From positions 1 to 64,000 of the forward strand of contig NZ_JAPFPY010000032.1 of assembly GCF_026240945.1 (NCBI RefSeq): a stretch of DNA of 64,000 nucleotides, written 5' to 3'. Both the position numbers and the translations under genes were made by a program. Below are positions 26,063-34,304 of the stretch, one piece after another; position 1 is the stretch's first letter; every line of letters begins with the position of its first letter. The DNA is from Mycolicibacterium sp. J2. Lineage in GTDB: Bacteria > Actinomycetota > Actinomycetes > Mycobacteriales > Mycobacteriaceae. A model generated the notes under the pieces. The model was not told where the DNA came from, searched no databases, and worked only from the letters and a program-made list of their open reading frames with translations.

Positions 26063-26977
26063 GTGACGAACACACCGAGACCCTCCACGCGACCGGGTGA
26101 CATCACCGCAGAAGCCAGGTGCTCCGCCGAATTCGAACAGACGCCGGCGTCGACCGCGCAGGTCGTTCTGCGCAAGCTACCGCACGTCACCGTGTTGTTC
26201 TGGGCGCTCAAAATCGTGGCCACCACGCTGGGTGAAACCGGTGGCGACCTGTTGGCGCAGACCCTGCACGTCGGCTACCTGGTTAGCACCGCCGTCTTCC
26301 TGGCCGCGTTCGTAGTCTCGGTAGTCGTCCAGCTCAAGGCGGGACGGTTCCACCCCGCCGTCTTCTGGACCGTCATCGCCCTGTCGAGCACCGCCGGCAC
26401 CACCGTGTCGGACCTGATGAACCGCACCGGCGGCATCGGCTACACCGGCGGGGCAGCCATCCTGTCCACCGGCCTCATCGTCGTCTTCATCGTGTGGTGG
26501 CGCAGCGGGCAAACCCTCGACGTCGAAAACGTCGCCACTCTACGCGGTGAACTGCTGTTCTGGCTGGCGATCCTGTTCTCCAACAGCCTGGGCACCTCCA
26601 GCGGCGACTTCCTCGCCGACAGCCTCGGCATCGGATTCCGCGACAGCGCCATCGCCCTGACCGCGGTCATGCTGGCACTGCTCGCCGCGCACCGCTTCAC
26701 CCGCATCAACGGCATGATCCTGTTCTGGATCGCCTTCATCCTCACCCGCCCCCTCGGCGCCACCCTCGGAGACTTCCTCAGCAAGCCCCACGATCACGGC
26801 GGCCTGGCCTGGGGCACCACCTGGACCTCCGCGACGCTGCTGGCCACGCTCATCGCGCTGATCGCCTACCAGACGATCCACATCCGTCGCCACCCGCTGG
26901 CCCCCTTGCCGCCGCCGGTGCACCGCCGCACCGGAGCAGCCCAAACCCCCAACGGCGACCTCCTCGCCGTCGGTTAG
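26063..26977 (+). CDS. COG4705-type multi-pass membrane protein
   Basis: A 304-residue membrane protein, paralogue of the protein at 14963-16198 over its whole membrane part (KLPHVTVLFWALKIVATTLG; LTRPLGATLGDFLS). It lacks the soluble C-terminal domain. About nine TM segments. Start is a GTG with a weak GAGG. Family function unknown. It follows a regulator box, like its paralogue, so both are probably induced together by the element's two-component system. Confidence 0.82.
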   Translation: MTNTPRPSTRPGDITAEARCSAEFEQTPASTAQVVLRKLPHVTVLFWALKIVATTLGETGGDLLAQTLHVGYLVSTAVFLAAFVVSVVVQLKAGRFHPAVFWTVIALSSTAGTTVSDLMNRTGGIGYTGGAAILSTGLIVVFIVWWRSGQTLDVENVATLRGELLFWLAILFSNSLGTSSGDFLADSLGIGFRDSAIALTAVMLALLAAHRFTRINGMILFWIAFILTRPLGATLGDFLSKPHDHGGLAWGTTWTSATLLATLIALIAYQTIHIRRHPLAPLPPPVHRRTGAAQTPNGDLLAVG

Positions 26978-27129
26978 TTGATCATGAGTCGCAACGCTCG
27001 CCCGAGGCGCTCGAGTCGCTTGGCGGGACCGCGCCGAAGGACGGCGGCCTATCAGCACTGCGCCGAAGGTGACCGCGCCACCGCAGGAGAATTGGACACG
27101 TGGAGAGCACGCGCCCGGCACCCTTTGGG

Positions 27130-27435
27130 CTATTCCATCGCTTCGGCGACGGCTCGGGTGCAGCCGTCGATGAAGTCGCCTCTGACGATGCCGACGGCCT
27201 CATCACCGGTGAGCGTGCGATCAGCGACGGACTCGCACAGCGTCGAGGACGTCATACCCCGCGTGGCCATCGCGTCGCGGACCCAGCTGCCATGAGACGC
27301 CGCGACATATCCGGCGTGATACGACCTGTCGTGCCGGTCATCAGAACCGATCGACAGTTCCGCGGCCACCAACAGCACAAGCAGCGCCGCGGCGATAATG
27401 CTCACCCGGCCCGACTGGATCTGCCTACAAGACAT
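27130..27435 (-). CDS. Small secreted or membrane-anchored protein
   Basis: A 101-residue protein with an N-terminal helix (VSIIAAALLVLLVAAELSIG) that could be a signal or anchor, then a polar domain with two Cys (TLCESVADRT, DFIDGCTRAV). It resembles the short exported proteins common in mycobacteria but no family is recognised. It diverges from the second PAP2 gene. Confidence 0.55.
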   Translation of the reverse strand: MSCRQIQSGRVSIIAAALLVLLVAAELSIGSDDRHDRSYHAGYVAASHGSWVRDAMATRGMTSSTLCESVADRTLTGDEAVGIVRGDFIDGCTRAVAEAME

Positions 27436-27618
27436 CGGTCACCACCGGCGATGGTGTCAGGTCCAGGTTGAGGAAACGCTGAAAAATCGACCAGCTGCGC
27501 CCTCTGCGATGATGGCGCGTACGACCGCATGGCAGCTGGTGACACTCGTCGGGGCACCCCGATGACCAAACGCCCGCACGCCGTGCCGCGGCCGCCGGGG
27601 CCTGTACGCGGAGAAAGA

Positions 27619-28455
27619 GTGGCAGCCATGCCCCATCCCCCACGCGGGACTCTCGTCGCCGGTATCGCCACGGTCGCGGTCGTTCTCCTGATAGCCGTCA
27701 TCGCCCTGGGGGGCGCGCCCCTGGACGGGTGGCTGCATTCCTGGGTGCTGGAACACCGGACGGAGCGCGGAATCCAGGTCGCCGTCGTCGTCACTACATT
27801 GGGGCTGTCCGGGGTCACCGTGCCCACGACCATCATCACCGCGGCCGCGGCGACACCCGGTGGATGGCGACCCCGCACAAGGTGCGCGTTGGTCGCGGCG
27901 GCCATCGCGGTCGGAGCCGCGGTGTGCCGCTACGGGCTCTCGGTGCTGATCGGTCGGGACCGACCGCCACGGCAGGACTGGGCCTATCACGCCTCAGGGT
28001 TCGCCTTCCCGTCCGGGCACTCCACCGACGCCGCGATCGCCGCCGGGATGATCGGCTGGCTCGTCGCCACCCGGCTACGCCCCCGCACCCCCGGCCGGGT
28101 GCTGATCTGGGCGCTCGCCGTCGGCTACGCCGCCGCGGTAGGGGCGACCCGGGTGTATCTGGGGGTGCACTGGCCCACCGACGTCCTCGGCGGGTGGCTA
28201 TTCGCCACCGCGTGGCTAGCGGGCGCGGCCTGGCTGGTCACCCGCGTGGGCCGACATCAAGTCGGTCCGCACGATGGTGCGCGGCTCTCAGTCGGTGAGG
28301 ATGCCCGTGCCCAGCAACGCGAACAACGCGGCGCCGAGCAGGATCCGGTAGACGATGAACACGCCAAAGGTGTGCCGGGCGACATAGCGCAGCAGCCACG
28401 CGATCGAGGCGTAGGCCACGACGAAGGACACCACCGTCCCCACGAGCACGGGTAG
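27619..28455 (+). CDS. PAP2-family membrane phosphatase 2
   Basis: A 278-residue protein; the GTG at 27619 has GGAG at ideal spacing and longer in-frame starts do not. PAP2 motifs GRDRPP, PSGHSTDAA and TRVYLGVHWPTD are complete, with about six TM helices. The last 55-60 residues are hydrophilic (EDARAQQREQRGAEQDP...) and run antisense into the UppP gene by about 168 bases, so they are probably a read-through tail and not a domain. Likely lipid pyrophosphate phosphatase. Confidence 0.88.
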   Translation: MAAMPHPPRGTLVAGIATVAVVLLIAVIALGGAPLDGWLHSWVLEHRTERGIQVAVVVTTLGLSGVTVPTTIITAAAATPGGWRPRTRCALVAAAIAVGAAVCRYGLSVLIGRDRPPRQDWAYHASGFAFPSGHSTDAAIAAGMIGWLVATRLRPRTPGRVLIWALAVGYAAAVGATRVYLGVHWPTDVLGGWLFATAWLAGAAWLVTRVGRHQVGPHDGARLSVGEDARAQQREQRGAEQDPVDDEHAKGVPGDIAQQPRDRGVGHDEGHHRPHEHG

Positions 28456-29133
28456 CACCTCGACCGGCCCACCCACGGCGTCCTTGAGTTCATAGAGGCC
28501 GGCGCCGGTCAACGCGGGGATGGACAGAAAGAACGACATCCGCGTCGCCGCCACGCGATCCAGGTTGCACAACAACGCCGTGGCAATGGTGGCCCCCGAC
28601 CGAGAGAAACCAGGAAACAGCAGAGCCAAGATCTGCGAGGTCCCCACCAGCATCACGTCCCGCAGGGTCGCGTCGTCCTCGCTACGGGCTTGGGTCCCGA
28701 CGCGCTCGGCCACCCACATCACCCCACTGCCGACGATCAAGGCCCCCGCCACCACCCACAACGACCCGAGCGGACCCTTGATCAACGGCTGGCAGAGCAG
28801 ACCGGCGACCACGATCGGCACCGTGGCGAACACCACCCACCACGCAAACCGGTAATCCCGATCCCGACGTGCCTCCCGATGAGCAAGGCCGCGACCCCAC
28901 GCCACGACGAAGCGGCGCAGATCAGCGAAGAAGTACACCAACACCGCCGCGATCGCGCCCATCTGGATCACCGCGGTGAACCCGACCACCGCAGCATCCT
29001 GCACCGGGATGCCCAGCAACCCTTCGGCGATCTTGAGGTGCCCGGTGGAGGAAATCGGCAAGAACTCCGTCACCCCCTCCACGACACCCAGGATGACTGC
29101 CTGCCCCACGCCGATGACACTCAAACTGATCAA
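28288..29133 (-). CDS. uppP: Undecaprenyl-diphosphatase UppP/BacA
   Basis: A 281-residue membrane enzyme that converts undecaprenyl diphosphate to the monophosphate carrier for wall synthesis; extra copies give bacitracin resistance. Diagnostic motifs: GVVEGVTEFLPISSTGHL near the N-terminus and PGFSRSGATI in the middle. The start is uncertain: a TTG at 29133 lies very close to GAGGA. With two PAP2 enzymes in the same element, lipid-carrier recycling is a clear cargo theme. Its 3' end overlaps the tail of the convergent PAP2 gene. Confidence 0.93.
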   Translation of the reverse strand: MISLSVIGVGQAVILGVVEGVTEFLPISSTGHLKIAEGLLGIPVQDAAVVGFTAVIQMGAIAAVLVYFFADLRRFVVAWGRGLAHREARRDRDYRFAWWVVFATVPIVVAGLLCQPLIKGPLGSLWVVAGALIVGSGVMWVAERVGTQARSEDDATLRDVMLVGTSQILALLFPGFSRSGATIATALLCNLDRVAATRMSFFLSIPALTGAGLYELKDAVGGPVEVLPVLVGTVVSFVVAYASIAWLLRYVARHTFGVFIVYRILLGAALFALLGTGILTD

Positions 29134-29211
29134 TTCCTCTGTCGCGAAGGGGTTTTATGCATGAACGTGAAAAGCCGGGAACGTGCCCTGGGTGATGGCG
29201 CGGCTCATCAT

Positions 29212-29625
29212 CTAGGTGGATCCCCGATTCCTGCAAAGCGTCGCACCGCCTGAAGGCCTTCGCTGGTGCCGGGCCAATGGGTCTCCAGCGCCGCCGGGCC
29301 AGGCGCGGCGGGTGACCGAGCGCAACGCGATGGCCACGATGATCGCGTCGTCGGCGTAACCCAGGACCGGGATGAAGTCCGGGATCAGGTCGATCGGCAG
29401 AATCAGATAGACCAGCAGCAGCACCAACCGGATCCGGACCCCCCGCGGCAGATCGGGGTCGGCGGCTAGGCGGCGCAGCAGGACCACGGTGTCGGGAAGC
29501 AGGCGCAGCATGTCGGTGACCCGCAGGTCGGCCGGCTTCGTGATGGCGAGGGCGATCAGCAGGACCAGCCAGAGCAATAGCAGGCCCGCTGCGATCGCGA
29601 TCACCGTGGTCCACACGTGGTTCAT
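29212..29625 (-). CDS. DUF1232 (YkvA-type) membrane protein
   Basis: A 137-residue protein. Two hydrophobic segments, the second with the DUF1232 signature (LLVYLILPIDLIPDFIPVLGYADDAIIV). Function unknown. Its ATG overlaps the stop of the MFS gene, so it is the last gene of the fluoride-riboswitch operon. The C-terminus is basic and poorly conserved in character. Confidence 0.85.
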   Translation of the reverse strand: MNHVWTTVIAIAAGLLLLWLVLLIALAITKPADLRVTDMLRLLPDTVVLLRRLAADPDLPRGVRIRLVLLLVYLILPIDLIPDFIPVLGYADDAIIVAIALRSVTRRAWPGGAGDPLARHQRRPSGGATLCRNRGST

Positions 29626-30899
29626 CACGACCTGGCCGGGGCGGAGCGGCGTCGGGCGATGACCGTGACCGCCAGACCGACCGCGATGAGCTGCACGACC
29701 GCGACGGTGATGATCAGTGCTGGGATCGAGGTGTCATAGAGCCAGCCCGTCAAAGCACCGCCGGCGGCGGTGGCGGCGCCGAGTCCGGCGGCGAAGATCC
29801 CGTAGGCGGTGGCCCGGCGCGGCGGGGCGACCAGATCGGCGACCACTGCCCGCAGGGTGGATTCCTGGATGCCGACCGCCGCACCCCACAGCAGGGCACC
29901 GGCCACCACCAGCCACACCCGATCGGTGAACGCTACCACCGGCACCAGCGCGGACAAGATCGGCAGCGCAGCAAGCGTTTTCGCGCCCACCCGGTCATAG
30001 AGCCAGCCCGACAGCAGCGCCGCGACGGCATCGGCGCCCATCGCGGCGGCATAGACCAGCGGGACTGCGGCGGCGGGCAGGATGCCACGAATGACCATGT
30101 GAAAGGACAGCACGCCGAAGGTGGCGAACCCGAGCATCGTGGTCGCGGTGAACGCGCAGTACGCCCAGAACGTCGGCGGTAGCGGCGGTGAGGGCTGGGC
30201 GCGACCATCGTCGGTGGCCTCCGGTGCGGGCAGCGGGGCTGGGGTGGGCACGGTCGGGGTCTCGTAGCGAGCCGGCTCGGGGACGCGCAGCCGCAGCCAC
30301 ACCAGCAGCGCCAGCGCGGCAACCCCGGGTAAGGCGAGGACGCCCAGCGCCGGACCGTAATCGTTTCCGGTGAGGGCCAGCACACCGGCCACGGTCAGTG
30401 GTCCGATCACCGCCCCGATCTGATCGAGTGCTTCGTGCACGGCGAAACCCCGCCCGCGGCCGGTGACTGCGGCGGCGTGCGAGAGCAGGGTGTCCTTGGC
30501 CGGGCTGCGGACCGCCTTGCCGATGCGTTCGGCGATCACCAACCCGCACGCCACCCACAAGGGCGCGGCGATGCCCAGCAGCGGAACGGTCACGATGGTC
30601 AGGGTGTAGCCGGCGATGGTCCAGGCCCAGAATCGTTGGGTGCGGTCGGTCAGCGGGCCTGACACCAGCCGCAGCCCGAGGGCGGCGGCCTCCCCGATGC
30701 CGGTGACCACTCCCACGACCAGTCCGGTCGCCCCCAGGGAAGCCAGCAATGGTCCGGTGATCGAGCGGGCACCCTCGTAGACGAAGTCGGCGAGCAGGCT
30801 GATCGTGCCGAACACCGTGACGAAGCGCCACGCCCCCAACATCGGCCGGCCAGCCGGCTTCGCATCGACGGCATCGGGGCGCTCGGGTGTCGTTGTCAT
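29625..30899 (-). CDS. MFS transporter
   Basis: A 424-residue protein with 12 predicted TM helices and the MFS loop motif GPLTDRTQRFW between helices 2 and 3. It resembles proton-coupled efflux pumps; the substrate cannot be told. It overlaps the universal stress protein gene upstream and the DUF1232 gene downstream by 3-4 bases, so it is translated as part of the crcB operon. Confidence 0.88.
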   Translation of the reverse strand: MTTTPERPDAVDAKPAGRPMLGAWRFVTVFGTISLLADFVYEGARSITGPLLASLGATGLVVGVVTGIGEAAALGLRLVSGPLTDRTQRFWAWTIAGYTLTIVTVPLLGIAAPLWVACGLVIAERIGKAVRSPAKDTLLSHAAAVTGRGRGFAVHEALDQIGAVIGPLTVAGVLALTGNDYGPALGVLALPGVAALALLVWLRLRVPEPARYETPTVPTPAPLPAPEATDDGRAQPSPPLPPTFWAYCAFTATTMLGFATFGVLSFHMVIRGILPAAAVPLVYAAAMGADAVAALLSGWLYDRVGAKTLAALPILSALVPVVAFTDRVWLVVAGALLWGAAVGIQESTLRAVVADLVAPPRRATAYGIFAAGLGAATAAGGALTGWLYDTSIPALIITVAVVQLIAVGLAVTVIARRRSAPARS

Positions 30900-31453
30900 T
30901 CAAGATCTTTCGTCATCGAGGCGGAGATATCGGGAACCATGACGACTGGGCGACGGGCGTGGCGCAGCAGATGCGCCGACACCGACACCCCCAGCGCCCG
31001 GTCCACCGCCGACATCACCCCGCCGCGGGCGGTGCCGAGGATGATCATCCACGCGTCATGGGTGTCGGCCAGCGCGGCCAGCACATGCGCCGGGTCGCCA
31101 TGGTGCGCGGTGTAGGTCCACTTACCGGCCGATCCGGCCAGCAAATCGCAGGCCACCGTGCGTTCCTGAGCGAGCGCATCGGCGAGCCGTTGCTCCCAGT
31201 CGTCACTGTCGGGATCAATGGGGAAGTCTTCGAGGTCAACGATGTGCGCAACGTGCAGATGGGCGTTCAACGGCGCGGCCAGGGTGATCGCAAAGCGCAG
31301 CGCCTGCTGACTGGACGGGTGCCGATCGAACCCCACCACCACATGGTGGGACGGGGTCATGTCGGTGACGGGACCATCTACGCTCAGCTGCTTTTCCACC
31401 TCGTCGAGCGCCGAGTTCTGCCCCCGCGAACGTTGGTCGTCGTCGGTGGTCAT
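30896..31453 (-). CDS. Universal stress protein, UspA family
   Basis: A 185-residue protein with one Usp domain (HVVVGFDRHPSSQQALRFA...; the usual G-2X-G-9X-G-S/T nucleotide loop appears as GTARGGVMSAVDRALG, partly altered) after a 30-residue N-terminal extension. GAGGAGG ribosome binding site. It lies 10 bases after crcB2 and overlaps the MFS gene, so it should be induced by fluoride with the rest of the operon. Confidence 0.87.
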   Translation of the reverse strand: MTTDDDQRSRGQNSALDEVEKQLSVDGPVTDMTPSHHVVVGFDRHPSSQQALRFAITLAAPLNAHLHVAHIVDLEDFPIDPDSDDWEQRLADALAQERTVACDLLAGSAGKWTYTAHHGDPAHVLAALADTHDAWMIILGTARGGVMSAVDRALGVSVSAHLLRHARRPVVMVPDISASMTKDLE

Positions 31454-31463
31454 CGTGTCCTCC

Positions 31464-31829
31464 TCACAACGCGGCCACTACCATTCCCGCCGCGGCGGCC
31501 GCGACGGTGAGCACCAGGGTGCCGATCGCATTGAACAGACCGGCCCAGTAGCGGCGGCGCTGCAGTAGCCGGATCGTCTCCATGCTGGCGGTGCTGAAGG
31601 TGGTGTAGCCGCCACAGAACCCCACCCCGGCGATCACCTGGATTTCCCGCGGCGCCCCATGGAACAGCACGACCCCGACTAGGAACCCCAGTATCAGAGA
31701 CCCGGTGACGTTGATCATCACCGTCGCCCACGGGAACTCGGTGTTGCGTCGGTGCCGGATCGCCCCGTCCACCACGAACCGCGCCACCGCGCCCAGGCTG
31801 CCCGCGCACGCCACCCACACCACCATCAT
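31464..31829 (-). CDS. crcB: Fluoride exporter subunit CrcB 2
   Basis: A 121-residue Fluc channel subunit with four TM helices and the family motifs GAVARFVVDG, NVTGSLILGF and GFCGGYTTFST. Two crcB genes side by side normally encode the two chains of a heterodimeric channel. The ATG at 31829 has AGGAG; it overlaps the stop of crcB1. Confidence 0.93.
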   Translation of the reverse strand: MMVVWVACAGSLGAVARFVVDGAIRHRRNTEFPWATVMINVTGSLILGFLVGVVLFHGAPREIQVIAGVGFCGGYTTFSTASMETIRLLQRRRYWAGLFNAIGTLVLTVAAAAAGMVVAAL

Positions 31830-32317
31830 CGGCCGTTCTCCTCTCGACGAGAGGGAATCCTGGCTCCGATGGCGATCCCGAACACCGTGGCCACCAGCCC
31901 CGCAAGCACACTGCCCACCGCATACGAACAGGCCGCCCACCAGTCGTGCCCGCGCAGCAATCCGTCGACGTCGACCGCGAGGGTGCTGTAGGTGGTGAAC
32001 GACCCCAGCACCCCGGTGCCCACCCCCAGCCGCACCCGCTGACGCCACCCGGTGTCGGGGCCCAGCCGGGTCAGGCCCTCCAACAGCACGCCCAGCAGCA
32101 ACGCGCCAGCGACGTTGATCGCGAACGTCGTCACCGGCCACTGACCGGCCGCCTGCGGAAACGCCACCCCCAGGCCGTAACGTGCCGGGGCACCCACCAA
32201 GCCGCCCACGGCGACCGCGACGATCGCCACAGGACGTACGTGCAGCGGAGTCGGCGCCGGCTCGACGACATCGGGATCGACCGGGGGCGCGGCTGTCGGA
32301 TCACCGTGATCGGCCAC
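31826..32317 (-). CDS. crcB: Fluoride exporter subunit CrcB 1
   Basis: A 163-residue Fluc subunit with a 40-residue polar N-terminal extension before the first helix. Motifs GAPARYGLGV, NVAGALLLGV and GVLGSFTTYST are present. The GTG at 32317 follows AAGGAG; the open frame continues upstream through the riboswitch and is not coding there. First gene of the fluoride operon. Confidence 0.93.
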   Translation of the reverse strand: MADHGDPTAAPPVDPDVVEPAPTPLHVRPVAIVAVAVGGLVGAPARYGLGVAFPQAAGQWPVTTFAINVAGALLLGVLLEGLTRLGPDTGWRQRVRLGVGTGVLGSFTTYSTLAVDVDGLLRGHDWWAACSYAVGSVLAGLVATVFGIAIGARIPSRREENGR

Positions 32318-32340
32318 GGGCACACTCCTTCCCCATCGGA

Positions 32341-32417
32341 AAGGAGCCATCAGCCTCAAAACGAGGCGGTTCAGACGTTCCCACACCCAGGGGCGTCTCG
32401 GCGGAGATCCATCGCCA
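32341..32417 (-). ncRNA. Fluoride riboswitch (crcB motif)
   Basis: On the minus strand the RNA begins GGCGATGG, pairs GGCGG-type arms with CCGCC, and ends GGCTGATGGCTCCT, the conserved core of the crcB motif. A -10 element TATCCT (32429 to 32424) places the transcription start at the riboswitch 5' end. It controls crcB1 and the four genes coupled to it. Confidence 0.92.
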
Positions 32418-32504
32418 CGCCCGAGGATAATGGACGTCACCGCAGACGGAGAGACGGCGTCAAGATGCGGTTCTCCCCGCACGTCGGCGGACACTGGTCC
32501 GGTG

Positions 32505-33350
32505 ATGGCTACTGCGATGCTCGGACCCACGCTGATCGTGGTGTGCCTGCTGTTCGCCCTCACCGCGGCCATGGTCTACCGGGTGGCCGGACTGGGGACG
32601 GCGTGGACGGTGCCGGTGGCGGCCGCGCGGGCCGCGGCACAGTTGGCGGCGATCTCGGCGGTGCTGGTCGCGGCGATGACGCGGCTGTGGTCCTCAGCAG
32701 CGGTACTGGCGGTGATGTTCCTAATCGCCGTGTACACCGCCGCGGGGCGCAGTCAGGCCGACCGCGGACGAACCTGGCTGGCGCTGCCGTTGGCCACCGG
32801 GGTGGCAGCGGTCGTCCCGGCCCTGGTGGTGACCGGTCTGATTCCGCTGGCCGGGACGGCACTGATACCCACCGTCGCCATCATCCTGGGTGGATCGATG
32901 ACCACGGTCGCCGTCGCTGCCCGACGCAGCCTGGACACCCTGGCGACCCGCCGCGGCGAAGTCGAAGCCGCCCTGAGCCTGGGCCTGTCCGAACGCGACT
33001 CCCGCCGTCTGGTCATCGAACGGTCCACCGCCGACGCCTTGTTGCCCAACGTCGACCAGGCGCGCACGGCCGGTCTGGTCACCCTGCCCGGCGCTTTCGT
33101 CGGAGTGCTGCTGGCCACCGGATCAGCCGCACAAGCCGGCGCGGTGCAGGTCCTCGTCCTCGTCGGACTCCTACTGGCCCAAGGCTGCGGCGTTGCGGTG
33201 ACCGGGGAACTCGTCGCCCGCGGCCGGCTCAGCCGAACCCCAACACACGGTGACGCCGTGAGCGACCACCGCCGCAGCCCGGGTCACACCCTTGCTGCTT
33301 GGGCTCTACGAGCATGGCGGACGACGCGGGCGCGCAGCGGGGCCGCATAG
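32505..33350 (+). CDS. FetB-like ABC permease (UPF0014)
   Basis: A 281-residue membrane protein of the FetB/YbbM family: eight or nine TM helices, and the conserved stretch GEVEAALSLGLSERDSRR before TLPGAFVGVLLATGSAAQAG. In E. coli FetB works with the ATPase FetA in iron homeostasis and peroxide resistance. No fetA-like ATPase lies next to it. It is divergent from the fluoride operon and its promoter overlaps that region. Tail after about residue 245 is not conserved in character. Confidence 0.85.
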   Translation: MATAMLGPTLIVVCLLFALTAAMVYRVAGLGTAWTVPVAAARAAAQLAAISAVLVAAMTRLWSSAAVLAVMFLIAVYTAAGRSQADRGRTWLALPLATGVAAVVPALVVTGLIPLAGTALIPTVAIILGGSMTTVAVAARRSLDTLATRRGEVEAALSLGLSERDSRRLVIERSTADALLPNVDQARTAGLVTLPGAFVGVLLATGSAAQAGAVQVLVLVGLLLAQGCGVAVTGELVARGRLSRTPTHGDAVSDHRRSPGHTLAAWALRAWRTTRARSGAA

Positions 33351-33627
33351 GTTCAGCCCAGCTGCACACCTCATCACCGCCTCGACATGAGCGGCGCCGA
33401 CGTCACGAAGCTGGCCATGCCCCTCTCACGCTCCGAAGGCGATTGCGGTGAGCGCTGTCGTCATGTTCGCCGACAGCGAACGCACCGGTTGGCCTCGGCG
33501 ACGTACCCCAAAGTCGGACTCACCTGGCGGGCGGCGGCCGAGATGCTTCACGCCACCGTCGGGACTCCCAGCTCACCACACGCACCCCTGGGACCACTGC
33601 ACACTCAAGTCCGGCAGCCGATCAGTG
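33351..33627. other. No recognisable gene
   Basis: About 280 bases downstream of the FetB-like gene. Plus-strand frames read as low-information Arg/Pro-rich sequence with no start signal. Confidence 0.5.
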
Positions 33628-33980
33628 TCAGGGCTGTCGACGGCAGCGTCGCGGGGGTCGTCGGACCACGAGGGTGGGTGGTCGGTGCGCGGCACTGCAG
33701 GCGGTCATGCTGCCCGCGCCCCGGCCGGGATCATCGTGAACGTCATCGGCGATGAGGTCGGGAATCAGGTCGGTGAGCCACCAGCTGAGGTGGTCTTCGG
33801 TGAGTGCGGCCAACGCCGCAGTGGTGGTGCGGTGTCGGTCTTCGGGATGGGCGGACCAGCCGTGTTCGGTGATGTGGGCGGCAGCGGCGTCGCGGTCGAG
33901 GTAATCATCGAGCAGGGCGCTCAGTTCGGTGGCGGTGGTGTCGACGGCCTCGGTGACCAGCCTGTCGCGACGGTGGGTCG
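33628..33980 (-). pseudogene. Decayed or unstarted reading frame
   Basis: A minus-strand frame reads RLVTEAVDTTATELSALLDD, then ALAALTEDHLSWWLTDLIPD, which looks like real helical protein, yet it has no ATG or GTG before an upstream stop; the only start is a TTG at 33813. Upstream, TTGACA and an AAGCGCTT palindrome resemble a promoter/operator. Probably a frameshifted remnant. Confidence 0.4.
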
Positions 33981-34304
33981 TCGGATTCTTTACTGATAGA
34001 AGCGCTTGTCAAGCGCGCTCAGCTGTCGGTGAGGGGACGCGTGTACTCGTGGGGCCGCGTGATGTCGAATGTGCAACTGACGTGGCGGCGAGTTGGTGGG
34101 GTCCGAGGCGCCCTCTGACCCACGCGTGCTCGAAGCGAATGTGTTGCTCAGCCTCGGGGATGACTGTCGCGTTCGCGCGGTGGGAGGAGCCCGGTGTCTG
34201 TACCAAAGATCGAGGTCGTGCCTCATAGAACGTCGACGTCGTTCCCGGCCACCGTGCGCTGCCCGGCGATAAGCTGCGGTGCGTTTATTGGTAGCCATCT
34301 CGGG

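Noticed and set aside
32318..32572. Longer crcB1 protein
   Set aside because: The open frame continues upstream, but that stretch is the fluoride riboswitch and promoter; the ribosome binding site favours GTG 32317.
33990..34298. tnpC-like gene after tnpB
   Set aside because: A frame begins 6 bases after tnpB, where tnpC is expected, but its sequence is Arg/Pro-rich with none of the helix pattern of TnpC/DUF6262 proteins. Not called as a gene.
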